NCBI RefSeq assembly: GCF_949628265.1
Contig: NC_088788.1
Span: forward strand, 23,174,335 to 23,238,334
Source of the DNA: Cloeon dipterum
Lineage: Eukaryota > Arthropoda > Insecta > Ephemeroptera > Baetidae
DNA length: 64,000 bases
Reading direction: 5' to 3'
In this document: positions 1 through 13,726 of the stretch, in pieces
Layout of the letters: each line of letters starts with the position of its first letter
Position numbering within the stretch: position 1 is the first letter of the stretch
The notes under the pieces: generated by a model
Told to the model about the DNA's origin: nothing
Seen by the model: the letters and a program-made list of their open reading frames with translations, nothing else
Databases searched by the model: none
Position numbers and translations under genes: made by a program

Positions 1-3000
1 TATATCAATCAGACTTAGTTAATAATCAAAGCAAAATCCCAATTACACCCTAAAGGATCTATAATTATTGGTCTGGTAATTTGATCTTGAAAAAGAAGCA
101 GTAACCCTTTTTGAATTTTGCAGAGATTAAACTACTAAATAAATTAAATAAAATTGCAGCCAAATTTTCATATTGAAGTATTTAGTGTACCATAGAGATT
201 CCAAATCACGCGTGCGAGTCAAATTTTTGAAAGAGTTTGTCACATATACTGTCGTTTATGGTTACTTTGCGATATTCGAAACACTGCTGGACCGCGAAAA
301 CAGACTGATTTGGAGGGAGAGCACGTCGGGAAGATTGATTCGGTCGCATGCACGACTGCGTTTATTTAGACGAGACCTATTGGTAGGTTTTCCTTCCGAC
401 TGACGAGTCTGGCCGGGCAAACGCGGTGCGGTCTGCCACGCGTCTGGACGCACACGACGTGGTCAACCAGGCCAGCCGAAATATGGTGTTGACTTAATCG
501 ATTGCGTGCGAAAAGCATGCTTATGCTTTGTATTGCTCTGCGTTTGTCCGACTCTCTTCTCGGGGCAATTTCGCCATTATTGCGTCAGGCCGCTTTGCTC
601 AACCAACTGCACAAACAGATTGGTGACGAGACTCTCGAAATAATAAAATAAACCCCTTCTTTATTTGCGCGCAATAAAATCAACTGGCGCCGCGTGAGTG
701 GGACAAGAGTGGTTTCGTCGTAGCAGAGCCGGGAAAAAATCTGATGTTATCCCGCCTGTTCTGAAGCTTTTTCAATCAATTTTTTTTTCTTTTTCTTTTG
801 GGAATCCCAATTTACTATGACGTTTTGTTGAATAAGTAATAAATTGAAATGCAAATTTGAAGAAACAATATATATGTGTGTTATCAACAAGCTCGAAATC
901 GACCGACTGGAACGCTGCGGAAATGCAAACTAAGAGCGAGGAGTAATTATTCAAGCCAGATCTGCGTACCTACTGTTTCATTATTTGGATTCAGTGTGAC
1001 GTGAATTGTGCATAGGGCTGCTAATTTCGGCGCGCGCACTTAAATGCACACGCAAATTCGCGCTCTAGTGATTTGCGGTGGCGATTTCATAATTCAGTGG
1101 TCACGCGTGTAGGCCTAATATATGCTTTTTTACACGCATAAATGTGCTGTGTCGCATAAATTGGCGTTGTTGGCACCTATGTTGCCTCGTCGGGCGCATA
1201 ATATTTTTTCAAAGCCTTTCTTTCCGGCCGAATGCCTGAAAAGGCGGCGAATACGCGCAATTTGACGCTCATACTCTCACTGCAGGGATAATTCGGGAAC
1301 TGCTTTGTAAATATTTTTGAAAAAATTACGTGCTTCAAAGTAGCCGGTGAGCTGACGAATTGCTTTCACTCCTCTGAATTTACTTTCACCTGCCGTCACT
1401 GATTTTCACTTCACAGAGTTTCAAACCGATCGACGAAGGGGCAAATAAATTTTTATGCTCCTCATCATGATCTCCGGTTTTCATTTTATTTTCTGAAATG
1501 CAACTTGAGTCTATTGCCCTCTCAGTGAATGACACCATACCAAAATTCGATATATTTCGATGGTATGCAACCTGCTCGTGGGCTGGGTTCGGCGGGTTGC
1601 TGTGTTGTGTGGTAAATTGAACCATATTTGTCTGTTCATGAACTCTTCACTGAATTTTAAGTTATAACATATATGCAAATTTAAATGTAGGCCACAATTA
1701 TTTTTCAAGTTCGTTTTACATGAAAGAACTCATCAGCCATACCTTATTTGATCTAATGTCTGGCTGACGAAATTAATTACAGATTCCGTACTGACTCTAG
1801 TGAGTTGCAGCTGAATCCTGATTGGCATAGAAAAACTTTCAAATACATCCAGAGTTGTTATATTGCAGAGTAATAAAGCAAACAGAGCAGAGAATTCCTC
1901 TTGCATAAATTGAAAGAAATTCAATTTTTAATAACTTTCATGGAACTTTATCGTGAAAAAAAATACATGAAGGGCAAAAACAGCAGCAGCTTTTATTATC
2001 TCTGAGCAGAGTCGTATAATTGAATATCCTTGCTCGCTTCTTTCTAGTTTGCCAGCAAATCAGGGCTGCTTTGCATAAAAAGCGGAAAATGGCGCGCGGC
2101 ACCGTTTTTATACAAAACAATATTATACGAATGCTAAGTCGTGACGGCTCGAAAATCAAATGACCATAAAAATAGCGCGCGCAGGTCGATAATATTATAA
2201 ATAATAGCAGAGAGCGCGGCGGCGCGGCAACAACTGTAATTTATTTATTTATCAATTCAGTCACGATTCCAATAAATAAATTAATAATCCCCCGTCGACG
2301 GGCCGTTTGTTGTTGTTCCAGATCGGCTTATTTGAATTATTATTAGCTCTCTCAGCAGCAGCAATGACGAGAAAGGTTGCAAAACGCACGGCCGTAGAGA
2401 AAGAAATGAGTGCCTGAACAAAACAGTTGTGCGTGCAACAAAGGTGTCAAAATCATACACTCCGTTGAGAATTTCCGGCAGATGAGTGTCGTGCTTTCCT
2501 ATTGGGAATTTTCGTTCACGTGCATTATTTTATTTCTCGCCGCTATCCTCTCATTACCCGCGATCTCATTGCTCTCGAGCAAATAATGACTGGTGCGATG
2601 CTTTTACAAAAATTTCACTTGTGGCATTTTATTTTCTCTTCTGAAACTGCAAGAGAAAAGATTTTTCGCTGTTTTGTTTTAACAGACGGTAAATAATGCT
2701 GCACTTACCTATGGGAAATTAGACCGTTGGTGCGAGGAAAATTATTACCTTCCATGTACTAGCGTGCTTCCAATGAAAGGATTATGACCATTGATTTTTT
2801 TGTTTCCAGCCCACGCTCTCCAATTAGGTGTATGCATGTATGCATTACCACTGCAAAAGCACTGATTCATTGCTTAGCATTTTGATAGCAGTATTGATAT
2901 CGTGATCATATTTTTAATTATATTTCAACATTATTTTGTAATAAGAATCTGTCATGGAAGTAAAACAATTTTAATGCCTTTATTTCGTCAAATTTTAATC

Positions 3001-3587
3001 CGAAAATACAGAATTTGTGAATCAAAAGAGGATTATACGAAATATTTTGGTAATAAGTAAACCATAATTAAAGAGCTAACGATGATGGTCTTGGAAATCT
3101 GCCACCGGAAAAGCTTTGGGAGTTTTATTGATTTGACTGCTCGTGGCCATATTACTTTTTGTAGCAGTGCAATGAGAGTAGACAATGTTGACTGCTAAAT
3201 AAACCAAAAGTAATTTATTTGCTTTTTCTGGAAGAAAGAAGCTCTTTGATAAGGCACAAAGATGAGAAATATTTTTACTGGGTATGCAGGCGTCCATGAA
3301 GTTTGCTGATGCAGAAGGAAAGAGCGAAATAGGACGCGGCGGGCGAGGCGGCCGGCTGAGGGGTGAGGGGCGCGTGCGGCGTTATACGCCGCTGCCGCTG
3401 TGCTGGCTGCATTTCTGTAATTTCCTTTTACGATAATGGTAACGGTAATAGTTATTGTTATAAATATTATCATTATTACTATTATCATTATTATTCCAGC
3501 ATGGAATTTAGAGAAAAAGCGGTGGATGTGAGCGCGCGCGGAGGGCTGACGGGGGTGAATCTCTCCGCGCTTGGTTGGCTGCCGGAG

Positions 3588-3606
3588 GAATAATAATAAT
3601 AATAAA
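3588..3606. repeat. (AAT)n microsatellite
   Basis: About six AAT units just after a GC-rich stretch. A related TTA/TAT-rich tract lies at about 3440-3495. No gene is attached to either. Confidence 0.7.
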
Positions 3607-4556
3607 AACACCCCCGGCGGCAGCAGCCTCGCACAGCGACTTGTACGGCATTAGAAACTTTTGAAAGTGAGCCGACAATGATATTACTGCCGCCGCTGCG
3701 CCCGCCGACTATTATATTATATATAAGTACATATTAAAGTCTCGCTAATACGTATACATATGTACGTCGCGCGCGCACACACAGCTATTTCTCTTGGAAA
3801 CATTAAAGTTTTCTCGCAAAAATTATCCTGCACGTTTATGTACATTCAGTAGTGTATAATACGCCAGTCGGAAAATGACTCTCGTAAATCCTAATGTCTC
3901 GCGAACATTTTATCAGCCGGCGTAATAAAGCTGATGCATATTATTAAATTTGTTGTAGAAAATGGCGTGCATTAAAAGCTGCTCTGTTGATTGCACTTTT
4001 TTAATGCATCCTTAGATGTTGTGTCCTGATTATGATTTAACTGCACGTCGTGCACCCATTCTAACATATTTTTCTAAGGTTTCAATCAATTCTAATTTCC
4101 TTTTACTCGGCATAATCTAACTGGCGTTTTTTGTTAAAAATAACAGAGCACTAAAATTGCACTTAATATATATCCTATTACCTCATCCAAGTTCGCAAAT
4201 CAGCAGTGAATTACAAAGGGAAGGTCTGTTAATGATTACTTGATCGTATATTACGCAATTTTTTCATTTTTGTAATCATGAGCTAAGACATTTGCAATAA
4301 ACTGCTTCACCCCGGATATCTTATAAAATTCATGTTAGTTTAAAACACCGCTGTTTTAGAGTGTTTATCACAATAATTATTCATGGTAGCAAATATCTCC
4401 ATACTCAACCATATATATGGAGACGGTATATGCAGAATAATTCAGCAACTTCGATTGCGAGAGAGAGCGAGTTTGGTGGCAGCGCATGAAAATCCCTCCA
4501 GTGAGCGAAATAAATAGCCACCGTGGATACATATAATAATAGTACTGCCCATCCAC

Positions 4557-4559
<3 letters not shown>

Positions 4560-4609
<50 letters not shown>
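4560..4609. repeat. (GA)n microsatellite
   Basis: About 25 uninterrupted GA units. They create a spurious Leu/Ser open frame on the minus strand. Confidence 0.97.
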
Positions 4610-4612
<3 letters not shown>

Positions 4613-7600
4613 CTGTGTGTTTCAGCACATTAGTCGAGGTGTGGGACATAATCTGTCAAGCGTGGAATGACTGGTGTTGTGATAATGATGATGTCGTGTT
4701 ATTTTGTGTGTATTTGCCCACTAATTCTGCGCTCCATTCCACTCGCACGCATATATGCATTTAATCGCTTGCCAATGATCGAGCTGGCTTTTTAATTCAT
4801 TCCCTCTAACAGACAACTCGCACCAATAAACACAACATCATTTTTGAAATCAAATTTGAAAGGTCGAATTATTAAATATAAGGGATTATATGTACAACTG
4901 AATATGCTTGATTCAGTGAAATCATAAACAAGAAACGGTCTCTAAGGGAAAATATAGCGCCAAGGTCTACCCTTAAAGGCAGGATTTTTATAAAAATAAC
5001 TTGGAACCCATTAATTTATAGCAATTCAACTTTGTGTTTTAATAAGTTTGCAATTCAGCAGGACGAGTTTTTAACTCTCTTTCGTTCCGGGACCGCCTTA
5101 TTCTTTAGGTATATAAAAAGCCTGACTACGCTGTTTGCGTAGAAAACCCGCTTCTCTGATTACATTATCATAATAATGCGTCCCGGTTTGCATGCAAATA
5201 TTGTTATTTTCACGCAGCAGCACGTTGTTGTAATATGCAGCACTCGAGCCAAATTTTTCCATTCCTGCTGCTGCATGCTTTTCTCTCTTCTACTTCTTGC
5301 GTCACGCCTTCAAATTGCGGCTGCAAATCTAAAAAATATATTTCTGCTATGGTTCCGCGCTTTTGCTCTCTGCTATTCTTGGATTTATGCCCTGACTGCT
5401 CCGGTTTTCTCTGTGCTGCGTTGAATTTAATGCACGTGCTGTAACGCGCTCTCAAGCTCCTAATGGCAAAATTTTGCGAATCCGTTATATTCGCATTTGC
5501 ACCTGCCAAAACACACCGCCGGAATTAGCATTCGATGCTCCTAAGCCAATTTATTCACTTCATTACTTTGAATTTGAAAAGCTGCTTTAGCATTTATAAT
5601 TAATGCATTACACACACGCTAAATTTCTACAGCTCATTTCAAAGTTAATATATTGCAATATTTGTTCCATCCCGATTGATTTGAAAAGCTGCTGAAAATA
5701 TTAGCATAATGCAAAATTCGAAGCAGTTTCAGAGGCCAGAATGTTAAAATATGCTTGGCCATCTTCAGAGCAATTTATCCGATGAATGACTTACATCAGA
5801 ACAAGAAAAGGCTGATATCAGTCACATGTCATCATTTTTTTCATTTCCGTTTGCTTACAACATGGTTGCATGAAGCCGGTTGGAAGTCGCACACAGCAAG
5901 GAAGTGTACGCAGGAATGACAGCAATGTTCGGGTATCCTTGGGGATCAATCAACGCGTGTGGTCCTTGTTTCCCAAATGAACCCACAGTTCAAAATTAAT
6001 CTCGAGCGTTGGCAGTGGCCCGAAAGAGTGATAAACCCATAAGAGAAGTAATAATATTAATAAACGGCGGCTGCATTATTTTTACTGCGCGCGCTGGAAA
6101 ATGCTCGGCTCATGGAGGGCATTTAATTCTGCGCCAGGCATCGGAGCCGAGCGAAATAAAAGAGATGGATGTTGATGCGCGACGCTGGAATTAATATTAA
6201 TAAATTTTATATCCGAGTGATGGCCGAGTCAATTGATTTGATGAATAATGGAACAGGCTGTGTGCGCTTTGTATCTTGCAGACACGATAATAGCATCTGA
6301 TCTCTCGTCGATCATCGGCCGCCGCCGCGGCACACACAATTTATTTTTATCATTGTTGCCTGCTGGCTGGCGCAATTTATTATTATTTTTCCTCTAAATT
6401 GCCTTCAATTAGCATTCTATAACTGTGCGCGCTTCTGATCCCTCTTCTGTATCATTGCATCACTTCAGCAACAACAGCAAATAATGAATTCTCTTTTATT
6501 GGGAATGAGCAGCAAATTGAGTATTGAGTCTGTAATTTGGATCTTTCCTGACTGGAGGATTTTTATTTTATTAAAGAAAAATCTTGATTACGGTCGAACT
6601 CCACCAACTCGGCTCAAATTTGCATTTATATTGCATGGTTCAGTCGATCTCCTGGTGCGTTAATGTTGAAATAAAATGATATTCAAAATTTATTCAAATG
6701 CTAATGCAGCTCACAACTGTTGCAATCGAATAAATGACGTCTTAAAGACAAATACATAGTTCAGTGCTACGCTACACGCTATACAAAAGAAGGCATTTAG
6801 AGTCATGAGTATAGATCGCGGTATTGTATTTCTTATTTTTCAGGTTCGAATTAATAAAAATCCAAAAATAAATTATTTTATTCGTGATAGCTATCAGTAG
6901 ATAATAACTTCAGTAGTTTCTTTATTTTTGCATTTAGAAGTAAATATTGTGGTGACGTTGAGCCAAATGAATGAAATTCGTCTAAATTCCTTTTGTTAGT
7001 CGTAATTGGGATGAGCGTAGCAATTGAACTGTAAAACTAAAATTCAATAATAACACGAACAATTGTTAATGTTTTTTGTTTAATTATTTAATAAAGCTTG
7101 ATAAGCGCAGTCAAGCGTTAACAATAAATATATCGCATATTTATGAGAATCTTGCCTCGTGTGGTCTGGGTATATCAGTATATTTATATTACATTAAATC
7201 GGAACCTCATAGATATTACATATTATGCACGACTTAAAAGTATATCTCTCGTCCGGGGAGCGAATAAGTGACGTGACCATATATAGCGTGTGGTGGTGGA
7301 CCGGTCTGTGAAAGATAGCGAAGCGCTTATCATAAAGTGAGATTACAGACATCTATCGGTGCGAGAATTACATAAAAATTAGATTTACACCAGATAGTGG
7401 TGGGAACCGCTACAATTTTAATATAAAAAACAACCGTTCTCTTATGTTGAGGATTAATAATTCATTCGATATTTTTAGAGGTGTTAAGCAAGATGGAAAA
7501 CGAAAGATATAAAAAAGAACCATATTTCAATATAGTTCGTGTCTTGAGTTTATTTGGGCTTTTATAAAAATAAGCTGTCGTTGGAGAAAGCATGAAAAGT

Positions 7601-10115
7601 TGTGTGTATGTTGAGCGAGCGCGAAATCTAAAAATTGGTTGAGAAACGTCTGCAATTCTTTACCACGTGTGATTTATTTACAAAAAGTGCGCGAGCTGAG
7701 TTTGAGGGATGAGCGCGAGGGGCGGCGGGCGCCGCGAATTTATTTTTGCGCCATAAATAAATGCTTGGCGGCAAGACGTCACTTGTTCTCCAACTCTTTG
7801 CTCTCGGTGCGCACGGCGGCTAGAAAGACCAACTGGCCGAGAGCGCGGCGAGTGTATTCTGGGCTGATGATACGACCTCCAGGCCGATTTATTTATTAAA
7901 GTTAAATTGGGCTGTTTAAAATATTCGTGTGCGCTCACTTAAAAAACAGACAGACGCCTTTTTCGCCTCAACAGCTTCAGCAAGCAGCAGGAGCCATTGG
8001 TCGGTCGGAGCTAGGCAATTGCACGATCTTTACTTGCTCTCGCGTCTGTGTTTTGAGTAAAGAAAAAAGCAAAGAAAGACCGCCTATCTTTCTCTCTCAT
8101 GCTGCGGCCAATTGTTTATTATTCCAATTCGCTCCGTTCGTAATTTATGATTGATCCTTTTTATATTCAAAAAATTCTTAGCTCTCGCCTGTTTATTTAT
8201 GGAGGAGGCTCTAGCTGTATAGGTTCTTTTGTGCAGTTGCCCGCTTCTGACGATGACATCTTAGCAAACAATAAATCTAGAAGCATTTCTTAACGTGTTA
8301 AAAAGCGAGATATTTTTTCATTTTGTGGTGCATAAACATAGGTTGGTAATAAATTTCAAAGATCTTCAGAGGTGGAGCTGTCGGAAACCCCTTTTCCACG
8401 CATTATGTTATGAATGATTTTTCTCTGAATATATTCCAAATAATAATTTTTAAATTAAGCGAACGATATTCCGGTTGACATGGGTAAAAATTCTTTAGTG
8501 AAATTAAAATCTGCAATGACTATTTTTGCATTCAAAGCGATGGATAGTGATTGTAATGTGGGTACGTGGAGCCGTGACAGAAATGCGTCTTTTGGTAGTG
8601 CAAATTATTCGTCTTTTATTCAGGTCTCGTGGTTGAAGCATTAGTAATCAAGACTGTGAAATTACATAAATAAGCAAAAATCACAAATACAATAAATGAT
8701 TATAACAATAAAAACATAACATTCGAATATAAACAATTATGACACTTAACCCGTCGTGCGGGTCTTATTAATTTGAAATCAAGTTTCTAAAATATCCTCG
8801 CACGAAATCTCATCCTAGCCAGAAAGAGAATATTGCGTTGCGACTGCTGTCGTGCGAGAGGCTTAAGGTGCAGTGGGGGATAAGGTGCAGTAAGGTTGCA
8901 ATGCTTATCACACACCTTTTACTGCCACCTGGTGATACAGGTTTAATGCAAACTATTAGGAAAGTAGTGGCGAGGAGGCGCCACAGTAAATAATCAAATC
9001 TTTGAAAGTACAATTTTTTTCTATCGATGTGACAACTTTTGAAGCTGTTTACTCAGCAGGCCGTTGCGTTGCGAATTATTAATTTCACCCCTTTACCGCT
9101 GCCACGTTTTGGGTCTCAAGAGGGTAAACAGCCGGCCGGCCAGCCAGTCAGCTCAATCTGGCCGATATAACGGATGGATCGTCGTGCTGCCATTTCTCAC
9201 TCGCGTCACACGAAACGTGCCTCATTTGTCGGACTCGCCCTGGACAAGTGTCACCGTGCAAAATAAAAATTAATTATTCAGATTAAATTGCAATCAAATA
9301 CGAATGCACTGCTACACGCTTGCTGAAAAATGCATCCCATGGGATCTAAAAAAAAAACTCCCTGCCGCATGTGTTTGGTGTTTGGAGTTATTGCGTCCTA
9401 TTTAAAATAGAGGGGAAGCTTGCACTATTAAAGTGGTAAAAATTGCGGGAAGTGCAAATTTAAACACAAAATATGTTGAAAAAAAATCATGGCATATCAG
9501 TTTTGAAAATCACATGAAACTCCATCACAAAATTTAATGTCGACAAAATTTCATTCCCAAAATTCGAATCCCAAAAATTTCTTTTCCCGTCACAAGTCAA
9601 AGGCATTTTCTTTTCAAAAGGCAGCGCTCAGCAAAGCAGGAAAAGACCCACTCTCTCCTCCTTTCACGACCTTTTGCAGTATTTCTCCATTTTTCATCCC
9701 AACTTGACCGACAAATCGCGCAAAGGCAAAGTGTAAAGTGCGTCTCACATTTTTTTCTTTCATGCCCCAAATAATTCCCGCGGTTCGCGAATGAGAGAGT
9801 GAGCCCAATTAGCCGGCGAGCAGCGGAAGTGTTGCACAACAATGAACTCGCAAGCGGGGGTGGTTCGCCGTTCTCGGGGGAGGGGGCCCGTGGCAGGCAG
9901 CAGCAGTGCATTCATTCAACGCCTCTATCAGGACACACACAAAGCGGTGCGCTTTTGATGCGGTGTTCATCTTTAAAAGTGCGAGGCGAAGAGAGGATTT
10001 TTTGTCATCATCATCGCCACTCGGGCGCTGCTTGTTGTGAGAGAGAGGAAGACAAGCTGCTCAAGCACCCACCCTCTCTCGCACCCGCTGGGGTGGCTAC
10101 CGTTTTAAACACTCC

Positions 10116-10117
<2 letters not shown>

Positions 10118-10171
<54 letters not shown>
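10118..10171. repeat. (CA)n microsatellite
   Basis: About 27 CA units, followed by a short CAC trinucleotide tract. A long plus-strand open frame across it reads as poly Thr-His and is not a gene. Confidence 0.97.
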
Positions 10172-11777
10172 ACCCTTACTTGATCCTTTCCTTTGCCACC
10201 ACCACCACCACCCTCGCCTCCCAACAACCCCCGAGAGGGCACGAGACGTTTTTAGAGCAGCCACTGGACACAAAATGTTTCGCTTTGAAAATGTACCTCA
10301 CGCGAGCTTGTTCGCTTGGTTTTAGCTGCGAGTGCTGCTCTATTGAAAAATAAGCACAGCCGAAAGCTATGTTGCAGGACAAAATATAAACTGACAATTA
10401 AAGAATTGGTGTTTGGCTTCGCATGTAAATCGCAAAAATCGAATTTTCATTTTACAACGCTGAGAAATTTAATGTAGCATCATGAAATTAGACTAATCCT
10501 AACCAGTCCTAATTAAAGTGTTTTATATTTATAAAGCTGAACATTTAAACTTTTCATTTGATCATACACTCAATGTTGAACTTACCAACTGCATCATTTA
10601 ATCAAAAGTTCATCTTTCATTGTGCAATGAGAAAGAGCAAAATTGCCAAGTTAAGGCTTTCTTGCCTCGGTGTATAATGTGGACTTCTCAGTGCAGAAAT
10701 TTCCAGCATCGTAAAACTCTAAAAGATAGTAAACTTGCGGCGTAAATAATAAAATGAAAAGCAGAGCAATATGCCGCGCATTCCGGCGTCCATTTAAATC
10801 ATAACTTATTGCAGCTGACGTTGAAAATTTATATATAATAAAAAATAAAGCGTGTGTTGTGTAATATTTTACAGCGAGCCGCTTCATTTTTACAGCGCTA
10901 GCAAGCAAGCGCCACGCGGAGAATGATAAGAAAATTAAAAGAGCGGCCTGGAAACACGAAATTAAATAGTAAAAAGGCAGAAGCTTGAGACATAATAAAG
11001 GAAATACTTTCCCATTCCGCGTGTTTATGCCCCCTGATAATAAAGTGTGCTCACTCACAGAGAGCTTTTTACACTCCTTTGCCTTGCTTTTTTGATTATT
11101 TATTCCAGTGCGCTGCGTTGGCGAAATAATAATTTTTGCTCCCCCGCCGCCTCCACGGACAATTGTTGTGTGTGATGAGCAGAATTGCATTGTTTTGGGC
11201 CGCGGACGTATTTTTATGACTCAATACAGAGCAGCAGTTGGTGGAAATGAAACGGACGAGCGTGTTGTACATTATCCCTTTTCTACAAAAATTTGAGCAG
11301 AGGGCAGTGTAGCAACAATCCCGATTTTTGTCTTTTAATAGCCTTTTTTATTAGTATATAATCACTTTACATCAGATGAATAAGCTATAGCAGAACTGTA
11401 TAATGGGAAATATGAGCATTAGTTTCATTCTATGCAATATGCCACCACAAAACACGTTTTTCGATTTTTCAAAGCAGTTAAATTATTCATTTGAAAAGAA
11501 CATTTCAAGATTTAAATATAAGATGCTGAGTATGTTTTATTAAGTTAACATTGAAAGGACCTCTTACATATTAAACAATGAACCTAAGAATACGATAAAT
11601 TTTATATTATAATTTAATTTTAATTTTCTAAAATCAACAAAGCTCTGTTTTTAACGCAACGATATTCTGATACTAACTAAGCAGGATTTGACGTACTACC
11701 CCTCCTCTATCCTATTCAAACATACATATTTATTGTTACTGTATGTGAAATTGCCGGCTTCGCCGTCGAGTTTTTGC

Positions 11778-11782
<5 letters not shown>

Positions 11783-11842
<60 letters not shown>

Positions 11843-11852
11843 ACACACACAC
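11783..11852. repeat. Compound (TC)n-(CA)n microsatellite
   Basis: About 26 TC units run to about 11834 and pass directly into an imperfect CA tract. The opposite strand gives an artefactual Arg-Glu repeat frame. Confidence 0.97.
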
Positions 11853-12906
11853 ATTATTATTGCAAAAAGGGAGCAGAGATATGCACGCGGCAACGCGGAT
11901 TCGTCTGCCGTGAAAGGGATGTGTTGTCCTTTCAGATATGTATTCATTCACTAGCGCGCCTGTTTTGTGTAGTTTGTTATTATTTCCCGCATGCACCGGA
12001 ATTTGTCGAGCACGCCGATCGTCGTCATTATATTTTTCCTGTGCATCCACAGCTCTTTTGGAATCACGAACAGGCGCCGATATTTCCTCCGCACCAGTCT
12101 GCTTTGTCTCTGCCCCCAATCGAACTTGAGCTTGTTATTCGAAACGCGTGCGCACCCGTAAAATTTCAGAGGGCAAATCCTAATTGCGAAGGAGGGAAAT
12201 GAAATGTTTAAGGCCGCGTATAATCTAAACACCATGACGCAAACGCTTCTCTGTTGCGGCAGCTCGTTCACCCGCCCTCCTCTTCGCATGCACATACGTA
12301 CACACACACACACACTACCTAGTAACAAAACAAAGGACACTTGCTTGAAAATTTTATGACCGCATGAATTTGTAATCACAATTACCAGCCAACCGTCCTC
12401 TGCTGCTCTCAGGAGCGAGAGTGGAAGACGAGCGACGGCCTTTGAATGCAGCCGGGCGGCGCCCTCGCCAAATCTGTCCACGATCTCTCAATTGAGTCTG
12501 ATTTTATGACACAACCAAAACTTGGCTCGCGTCAGGTGCAGCTGGAAATTATGGGAAGCCGGATCTAAGTGGAGATATTCGCATATTGGGGAGTCATGAT
12601 TGTGCAAATTCTGACTCAAGATTTGCTTGGTTGACAGAATATAGTAGCCGTCTTTTAGTTAAAAAAAAATCGTCCAACGTACCATCCTTTTGGCAAACCA
12701 GAGTGGTTGACGTTTTTCACTTAGCAAATTTTGATGGTTATGTGCAAACTGCTGCAAAAGTAACGAGAGTTTTGAAAAGAAAGTCATTTATCTGTTGGGT
12801 GTTTAATTCATGAGGGCGTCCGACGGCCGGCCAAGGGCAAAAGCGAGGGGTAGTTTTGCGAATGGACCTCGCTGCTTAGATGTATTCTCTCCGGCGGCGC
12901 GCACGG

Positions 12907-12934
<28 letters not shown>
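12907..12934. repeat. (CT)n microsatellite
   Basis: About 13 CT units. A further CA tract lies at about 12300-12315. Confidence 0.9.
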
Positions 12935-12937
<3 letters not shown>

Positions 12938-13726
12938 TTATTCAGTGGCGACATTTTATTATTTCATGATATTTACACTTTGGCTGCACACGCGCGCGCT
13001 CGCTTATTAAATGTTTCATCCGGCGCTTTTGCAAAGGGGCCATTGTGATTAAAATTTGATATTAGAGGCAATTCGCGCTCGGACATCCATTATTCACGCG
13101 GCCTACCAGATATCTCGCTCTCTCTACGCTGCATGTGTGTGTGCGTTGGCCAGCCATGAATTAAAGACGATATCGATTGAGACCACTGTCTGGAGGAAGT
13201 TGCTTCCCTCTCGGCCCTGCCGCTGCCCCCGCGGACAGCGACCAGCATTATCTTTGTGTCCACTTCGAATTATATTTGCTGTGTTTAACGAGCGCACATT
13301 ACATCTTTTACTGGCGTTTTTATTTACGGCCGCGTGTAAAAATTGGCACGCTGAATGAAATAATAAAAGAGACACTTGTACATGTGCGTCGTTTGCCAGA
13401 GAGGTTGGTTCGAATTCAAATTTATGTGGAAAGTCCTGCTGATATTTTCATGACACGCTTAGCTCCTGATTGACACCTCCGTAAATAGCTACGGCAAAGT
13501 GCCCTTTCGCACCCTCTTCCTGTTACGCGGCATTTCGCAATGAATTATAGAAAAATAGTGTTTTACTTATCTCTTAACAGCAAAATTGGCGTCTTATTTT
13601 CTTCACGAGTTTAATATGCATCCCATTTATTTAAGGCTTAAACCGGAGATCCATTTTTACAAGTACAATACCGTATAAAGAGTGTAACATTCAGTTTAAA
13701 AAACAAAACTTTTTATTTTGTTCCAG

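Larger units (their letters stand above)
1..13726. other. Exon-poor region upstream of or within a large bab intron
   Basis: I find no convincing coding exon in these 13.7 kb on either strand. Open frames are short, or are carried by simple repeats. The first recognisable exon downstream (13727-13784) begins in phase 0 inside the bab protein, so this stretch is most likely a long intron of bab. It has scattered GC-richer islands (for example about 300-760, 3300-3720, 7640-7900 and 9600-10330) within AT-rich DNA, many TAATTA-like motifs, and GA, CA, CT and AAT microsatellites listed separately. Large regulatory introns are known for Drosophila bab1 and bab2; a regulatory role here is inference. 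Confidence 0.6.

Noticed and set aside
3195-3611. 138-codon minus-strand frame with Leu- and Ile-rich segments
   Set aside because: It spans trinucleotide AAT/TTA tracts, and the hydrophobic runs are compositional.
9799-10353. 184-codon plus-strand open frame
   Set aside because: It is carried by the CA microsatellite (Thr-His repeat) and neighbouring GC-rich sequence; no conserved domain and no splice context.
11736-12202. Open frames on both strands across the TC/CA repeat
   Set aside because: The longest parts are repeat-encoded Ser-Leu or Arg-Glu runs; a simple repeat gives open frames automatically.
13400-13420. GGTTCGAATTC resembling a tRNA B box (a similar one is near 6842)
   Set aside because: No A box or cloverleaf arms at the right spacing.
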